Source: Acidimicrobiaceae bacterium
GTDB lineage: Bacteria; Actinomycetota; Acidimicrobiia; Acidimicrobiales; Poriferisodalaceae
Assembly: GCA_002721305.1 (NCBI GenBank)
Contig: PBKA01000015.1
Span: 1 to 64,000, forward strand
DNA length: 64,000 bases
Direction: 5' to 3'
A program made the position numbers and the translations under genes. Under the pieces are notes generated by a model. The model was not told where the DNA came from. It made no database searches and worked only from the letters and a program-made list of their open reading frames with translations. Positions 60,406 to 64,000 of the stretch are shown piece after piece. The first letter of the stretch is position 1, and the number at the start of each line of letters is the position of its first letter.

Positions 60406-61196
60406 TCGACGCTCTCCACAGCTTGTCGTTCTAGCCACCCAAGCAAAACGGCTATCGCTCGAGGGTCGTGACGAATTCTGTGATCTGCACCATTCACAAG
60501 TCGAAGCTCAGGCGATTGGTGCGCCTCGGCCAAATGTCGGGCATCGTCGGCAGGAACTTGGCGATCGTTAGTGCCGTGCAATATGAGCAATGGACGAGAC
60601 CCTACGTCTTCGATCGAATCGATCGCTCGATGTTGTCGAAGTTCGTCGGCCCACTGGTTTACCGATGAGGGATAGTCCTCATCATCGATTACTCCGACGT
60701 TGCGACAGTGTTGTAAGAAACGACGCGGGTCAGACGCCCAATCATCGAAGTCCGCTCGGGGGGCCATTACCGCCACTCCGCGGATTTCAGGGTCGCGTGC
60801 TGCCGCCATGATCGCTAGCGATCCCCCGGTGGTGGATCCCACCAGCCATATTCGCTGGGATCCTTCGTCTCGAAGTTTTTGGATTGACCTTGCTACATCG
60901 TCTAGCCAACCGAGCATCGAAAATTGGCCTTCTGATTGACCGCAACCGCGAAGGCTCACAGCTAAGACTGTCCACCCTTGTTCTTCAGCCACCCGCTCCG
61001 CGAATTGTTCGTATGACCTGCTGGGGATACCTGGTCGTTGAGCTGATGGGAAGCCGTGGCACAGAAGCATCGATGGAGCGTCAAAGGCCGGGCGTTCAGG
61101 TCGAACGAGGAAGGCTTCTAGGTGTGGGGTGCCGTCTATGCGGGTTTCGGTGGTTGTGACTGGCAACGGGAACGCCGTCGTGTCTAGCGGCAGCAA
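60402..61196 (-). CDS. Alpha/beta hydrolase-fold protein with unusual nucleophile position
   Basis: 264 residues. Fold landmarks are LLCHGFPSAQRPG (oxyanion loop), LRGCGQSEG, LLILHGTNDRQVP (acid) and GADHRIR (catalytic histidine). The nucleophile elbow is VGSTTGG (G120-S-T122-T-G124), so the usual serine of GxSxG is threonine 122. It may be a poor hydrolase, or use a different reaction; alternatively serine 121 substitutes. Its start overlaps the end of the small gene before it by 13 bases. Confidence 0.82.
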   Translation of the reverse strand: MLPLDTTAFPLPVTTTETRIDGTPHLEAFLVRPERPAFDAPSMLLCHGFPSAQRPGIPSRSYEQFAERVAEEQGWTVLAVSLRGCGQSEGQFSMLGWLDDVARSIQKLRDEGSQRIWLVGSTTGGSLAIMAAARDPEIRGVAVMAPRADFDDWASDPRRFLQHCRNVGVIDDEDYPSSVNQWADELRQHRAIDSIEDVGSRPLLILHGTNDRQVPADDARHLAEAHQSPELRLVNGADHRIRHDPRAIAVLLGWLERQAVESVD

Positions 61197-61381
61197 GCCG
61201 CTGGCTTGTAGCCCCGATTTCGAGCTTCTCTCAACTCATCGGGTCCGAAAGTCGCGTATGTCCGAGCTGCACAAATATCTGTGATGGCATCTTGATTGGT
61301 GCATATCTCCAGGTCATGCACCCTCTGGATCCGTTTGTCTCCGATGAATCTGTGACCTTCTATTTCTTTAGGCGCTTCCAT
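61184..61381 (-). CDS. Small conserved-looking protein, 65 residues
   Basis: Begins MEAPKEIEGHRFIGDKRIQRVHD and ends PDELREARNRGYKPAACCR. The basic, strand-helix composition with the terminal CC and two more cysteines (EICTNQ, DICAAR) suggests a metal or RNA contact. The clean frame between two coding genes, with short gaps either side on the same strand, supports it as real. I recall similar short proteins in Acidimicrobiia but no function. Confidence 0.6.
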   Translation of the reverse strand: MEAPKEIEGHRFIGDKRIQRVHDLEICTNQDAITDICAARTYATFGPDELREARNRGYKPAACCR

Positions 61382-61396
61382 ATTGTCTATCTTGCC

Positions 61397-61807
61397 TCAC
61401 CGATGCGTCTTAGTTGCACCAAGCGCGCCAATGAGCTTCAGGTACTGCAGGTGCGCGGCCATGATTGCCTCGACCGTCGGTCGGCTAATTTCGATTTGTT
61501 TTGTCCGCGCGTAGCGGTACAAGTTTTGGAGCGCTGCCGAAGGATCAGTCAGTTCTTGGGATTCTTCTGATTCAGAGTTGAACTGCAACTGGTTGAGATG
61601 AATCCGGAGTAGTTCTCTTAGGGTGTCGGGATCGGTCTTCGCGGCAACCTCGAAGGGCAACTCTCCTTCGACGAATACTGCTGCTTCTTCGAGTCGCCAG
61701 ACAGGTTGTCGGGGCTGAAGACTAAGTCTTCGGGTTTCGCGTCCGATGAGACCGGCAGCGACGACGAAACCGACGACTAAAGAGACTGCAACTACTAGTC
61801 CGAGCAT
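61397..61807 (-). CDS. Membrane-anchored protein of unknown function
   Basis: 136 residues with one N-terminal transmembrane segment (LVVAVSLVVGFVVAAGLIG) and a soluble domain of helices (DTLRELLRIHLNQLQF, YARTKQIEISRPTVEAIMAAHLQYLKLIGAL). The region VFVEGELPFEVAAKTDPDTL may form a small folded unit. It is transcribed after the acyl-CoA dehydrogenase gene (36-base gap). No family recognised. Confidence 0.65.
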   Translation of the reverse strand: MLGLVVAVSLVVGFVVAAGLIGRETRRLSLQPRQPVWRLEEAAVFVEGELPFEVAAKTDPDTLRELLRIHLNQLQFNSESEESQELTDPSAALQNLYRYARTKQIEISRPTVEAIMAAHLQYLKLIGALGATKTHR

Positions 61808-61842
61808 GTCGAGTGAGGTCTTTCTGGGTCAGAAAGAAATGT

Positions 61843-62955
61843 TTAGAGCCCGATTCGTTGGGCCAATAATTCGCGGTGGTATGCCGGGTCACCGAACATC
61901 AATTCGGAGCTCTTTGCTCGTTTGAAGTACAGGTGAGCTGGATGCTCCCAGGTAAATCCGATACCTCCGTGAATCTGAATATTCTCAGCTGCGCAGTGGA
62001 AATACGCTTCGGAACAGTACGCCTTCGCCAACGAAGCAACTGACGGAAGTTCATCGTTCATTTCTGAGGCGCACCAGGCCGCGTAGTAGGCGGCTGATTT
62101 CGCTGATTCCACCTCCAACAGCATGTCCGCGCACTTGTGTTTGATGGCTTGGAATGAGCCGATTGGTCGTCCGAATTGGACACGATCCTTGGCGTATTGC
62201 ACCGCCATGTCCATGACAAACTGTGCTCCTCCGACCTGCTCGTTTGCGAGCGCTACTGCAGCTAGATCAAGCACTTGCGCGATATAGGCGAAGTTGTTCG
62301 TATCGCAGAGGTGAGTTGCTGGAGTGTTGTCGAAGGTAATTCGGGCCTGTTTCCGTGTCTGGTCCATAGTCGAGAGGTTCTCGCGGCTTAGACCCGAGGC
62401 ATCGCCATCGACGGTGTAGAGATGGATGCCTCCATCGGCGCGGGCTGCGACGACGAAAAGGTTCGCGGTGCCTCCATCGGTGACGAACATCTTCTCACCG
62501 GTGATCGTTGCTCCGTCGCCGGTTCCACTCGCCTCGACGGTGATACCTTCTGCATCCCATCGTCCGTTGGCTTCCGCTAATGCGAGAGTTGCGATGGTGC
62601 TTCCGTCAGCGATACCGGGCAAAAGTGTGGACTTTGCGTCTTCGTTGCCTGAGTGAATGATTGCGTTGCCCGCGAGGACCACAGTGCTGAAGAACGGTGC
62701 GCACAACAGGCTGCGGCCCATTTCTTCGAGGGCTATGCCCAGTTCGACGTATCCGAATCCTTGGCCTCCGTACTCTTCGGGGATGATCATGCTTTGCAGT
62801 CCGAGTTGTTCAGCCATCTGGCCCCAGACTGCTGCGTCGTAGCCGTCGTCTGTTTCCATCAGTTCCCGGACGGTCGCCTCAGCAGATTTTTCTTCCATGA
62901 AGGAGCGAATGAAGCTGCGGAGTTCTTCTTGTTCTTCTGTGAATGCAAAGTTCAC
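61843..62955 (-). CDS. Acyl-CoA dehydrogenase family protein
   Basis: 370 residues, shorter type. The N-terminal helical domain starts NFAFTEEQEELRSFIRSFM, followed by IPEEYGGQGFGYVELG. The middle beta-domain is around GATITGEKMFVTDGGTANLFVV, and the C-terminal part ends with IQIHGGIGFTWEHPAHLYFKRA. The usual catalytic Glu for short- and medium-chain enzymes is not certain in this subgroup, which includes steroid-side-chain and lipid dehydrogenases of actinobacteria. FAD enzyme for fatty acid or related CoA ester oxidation. Confidence 0.9.
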   Translation of the reverse strand: MNFAFTEEQEELRSFIRSFMEEKSAEATVRELMETDDGYDAAVWGQMAEQLGLQSMIIPEEYGGQGFGYVELGIALEEMGRSLLCAPFFSTVVLAGNAIIHSGNEDAKSTLLPGIADGSTIATLALAEANGRWDAEGITVEASGTGDGATITGEKMFVTDGGTANLFVVAARADGGIHLYTVDGDASGLSRENLSTMDQTRKQARITFDNTPATHLCDTNNFAYIAQVLDLAAVALANEQVGGAQFVMDMAVQYAKDRVQFGRPIGSFQAIKHKCADMLLEVESAKSAAYYAAWCASEMNDELPSVASLAKAYCSEAYFHCAAENIQIHGGIGFTWEHPAHLYFKRAKSSELMFGDPAYHRELLAQRIGL

Positions 62956-63026
62956 GGTGAGTACCTTTTCGATCGGTTGTTAGAGGCTTTGTTTTAGCTG
63001 GTCTGGTGTAACTTCAACAAATTGTC

Positions 63027-63047
63027 TGTGTACTGTTGTGTACACAA
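63027..63047 (+). promoter_or_regulatory. Operator of the Phd/PIN toxin-antitoxin operon
   Basis: A perfect 12-bp palindrome TTGTGTACACAA (63036-63047) contains the TGTACA core known from YefM and Phd operators. A second, imperfect copy (TGTGTACTGT, 63027-63036) sits exactly 10 bases before it, giving one helical turn between sites. The antitoxin ATG follows at 63072. This fits autorepression by the antitoxin. Confidence 0.7.
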
Positions 63048-63071
63048 TCAATTTTGGATTTGAGGTCCCGA

Positions 63072-63368
63072 ATGGCACTTTCCGCCACGGTCCAACATGT
63101 CGGTACTCGAGATCTTCGGGCCAACCTGGCCCACTATTTGCGGGCGGCCAGCTCAGGCCACACCATTTTTGTGACCCTCGATGGCCAGCCAGTCGCACAG
63201 TTGTGTCCCATCAGCAACCACGCCGACAGCACTTCTGTGGAGGCCTTGATCTCATCTGGCTTGGTTCAGGCACCCAACAACTCCGATCGCAACCCGTCAG
63301 TTGCGCCCTTCGAGCTTCCCGGCGGCTTGTCAAGTGACCGAGTGTTGCGAGAAATTCGGGGTCGGTGA
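63072..63368 (+). CDS. Phd/YefM-family antitoxin
   Basis: 98 residues from ATG at 63072 behind GAGG. The N-terminal DNA-binding domain VGTRDLRANLAHYLRAASSGHTIFVTLDGQPVAQL is the standard Phd/YefM fold. The acidic-proline C-terminus (about 60-98) would wrap the toxin. It overlaps the toxin gene (GTGATG junction) and is preceded by the palindromic operator. Confidence 0.93.
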   Translation: MALSATVQHVGTRDLRANLAHYLRAASSGHTIFVTLDGQPVAQLCPISNHADSTSVEALISSGLVQAPNNSDRNPSVAPFELPGGLSSDRVLREIRGR

Positions 63369-63793
63369 TGGCCGTAGCTCTAGATAGTTCTGCTTTGTTG
63401 AAGCGCTATTTGTTTGAACCCGGACACGAGTTAGTAAATGAGTACTTGAGGTCTGATTCGACTTGGTGTGCATCAGCGTTAGCTCGAACCGAAGTTCAGT
63501 TGGCCTTACACCGTGTCGCGTCGGATCTTGAGGAACAAAGGAGATTGTGGTCGACGTTCCGAGAGGATTGGGAGCGAATTGCGGTAGTTCCTACCGATCA
63601 ACGATGCTTAGCGAGGGCAGTCGAAATAGGCGCCACTTTTCTTTTAGGCACAATAGATGCCCTCCATCTGGCGGCCGCCGATCGGCTTCCTCGACCATTG
63701 ACTTATCTAACTTTTGATAGTCATCAAATTCCCGCGGCCCTCGACCTGGGCTTTGACGTGGTGTCATCTCAAGAGTTGACGCACCAGATCTGA
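63368..63793 (+). CDS. PIN-domain ribonuclease toxin (VapC-like)
   Basis: 141 residues from ATG 63368 (GTG 63365 possible), overlapping the antitoxin stop. PIN acidic residues: D5 in ALDSSALLKRYL, the glutamate in LARTEVQLALHR, the aspartate in GTIDALHLAAADR and the last one in LTFDSHQIPAA, so the nuclease site is complete. Cleaves RNA, likely tRNA or rRNA, when the antitoxin is lost. A Phd-type antitoxin with a PIN toxin is a mixed but well-known pairing. Confidence 0.92.
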   Translation: MAVALDSSALLKRYLFEPGHELVNEYLRSDSTWCASALARTEVQLALHRVASDLEEQRRLWSTFREDWERIAVVPTDQRCLARAVEIGATFLLGTIDALHLAAADRLPRPLTYLTFDSHQIPAALDLGFDVVSSQELTHQI

Positions 63794-63804
63794 AAGTTGC
63801 TTTC

Positions 63805-64000
63805 CTAGTCGTCACCGATCGAAGACTGGAGGTACCGCTCGATTCCGATGTCGTCGATCATGGAAAGTTGAGTTTCGATCCAATCAAGGTGTTCCTCTTC
63901 GCCTACAAGTAGGTGTTCGACCAGTTCTCGGCTACCGGGGTCAGATTCTGCGAGACAGATTTCGACACCTCGCCTATACCGTTCGACTGCCTCAATTTCG
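63805..64000 (-). CDS. bfr: Bacterioferritin, C-terminal 64 residues (cut by window edge)
   Basis: Reverse-strand open frame running off the window, ending at TAG 63805-63807. The visible sequence EIEAVERYRRGVEICLA and HLLVGEEEHLDWIETQL contains the ferroxidase ligands of the last helices (E and H in GEEEHLDW), and the end IGIERYLQSSIGDD is the usual bacterioferritin C-terminus. Heme-binding, iron-storing 24-mer. The N-terminal part is beyond the window. Convergent with the toxin gene. Confidence 0.93.
   Translation of the reverse strand, partial: EIEAVERYRRGVEICLAESDPGSRELVEHLLVGEEEHLDWIETQLSMIDDIGIERYLQSSIGDD

Noticed and set aside
1-64000. Genetic code change with TGA read as tryptophan
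   Set aside because: TGA ends many genes here at precise ATGA/GTGA junctions (for example 2930, 13006, 15122, 39277, 42699, 47912), so it is an ordinary stop.

Overview
The window looks like the chromosome of an actinobacterium, most likely a free-living (perhaps marine) member of the Acidimicrobiia. The reasons are coenzyme F420 biosynthesis genes (cofD, cofE), a LytR-CpsA-Psr wall ligase, the actinobacterial pair of a giant GT2 membrane protein plus a DUF5719 protein, an MPT53-like lipoprotein, and three proteins built from GYWLVASDGG-type repeats that I associate with Acidimicrobiia. GC content looks close to half by eye. Genes are tightly packed, with ATGA or GTGA start/stop overlaps at many junctions and no gene-free stretch above 300 bases. 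I saw no insertion sequence, prophage, CRISPR array, rRNA or tRNA.

Layout: 1-9.8 kb holds the end of ftsH, a thioredoxin-like protein, a DUF5719 protein, a large GT2 membrane protein, and two secreted enzymes (SpoIID/LytB type and subtilase) that share a C-terminal repeat domain. 9.8-24.6 kb holds GDP-mannose 4,6-dehydratase, many GT4 glycosyltransferases, an operon ending in cofD-cofE, a mannose-1-phosphate guanylyltransferase, a histidine-rich membrane protein and UDP-glucose dehydrogenase. 24.7-30.1 kb holds the LCP ligase, a rhamnosyltransferase-like GT2, rmlD and two unknown proteins. 30.1-36.5 kb is mostly housekeeping: an LpdA-type quinone reductase, a rhodanese-MoeZ protein, sirtuin, leucyl aminopeptidase, a cobalamin adenosyltransferase and a stand-alone repeat protein. 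36.5-44.2 kb returns to envelope genes: a three-module glycosyltransferase broken by one in-frame TGA, a coiled-coil protein, a Wzt/Wzm exporter, rmlB and rmlC. 44.3-51.7 kb holds birA, a biotin carboxylase subunit, rmlA, a YfhO-like protein and a polyprenol-sugar synthase. 51.7-64 kb holds fatty-acid and lipoate genes, including a LipB-LipA fusion, then small lipoproteins, an RNase HI-SLOG fusion, DNA repair, lipid enzymes, a Phd/PIN toxin-antitoxin pair and the end of bacterioferritin.

Together rmlA, rmlB, rmlC, rmlD, manC, gmd, ugd, the glycosyltransferases, the ABC exporter and the LCP protein describe synthesis, export and wall attachment of a rhamnose-containing polysaccharide. The gene set partly recalls the mycobacterial fbiAB-manB-wbbL-rmlD-LCP neighbourhood.

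The most striking observation is at 56686-57243. An MPT53/TlpA-like lipoprotein has a TGA exactly where the first active-site cysteine of the W-C-x-x-C motif should be (W-TGA-G-A-C). A perfect 6-bp hairpin with a GGUC loop lies 26 bases downstream. This fits a selenocysteine thioredoxin-fold protein with a bacterial SECIS element. No sel genes are visible here, so the case rests on the rest of the genome.
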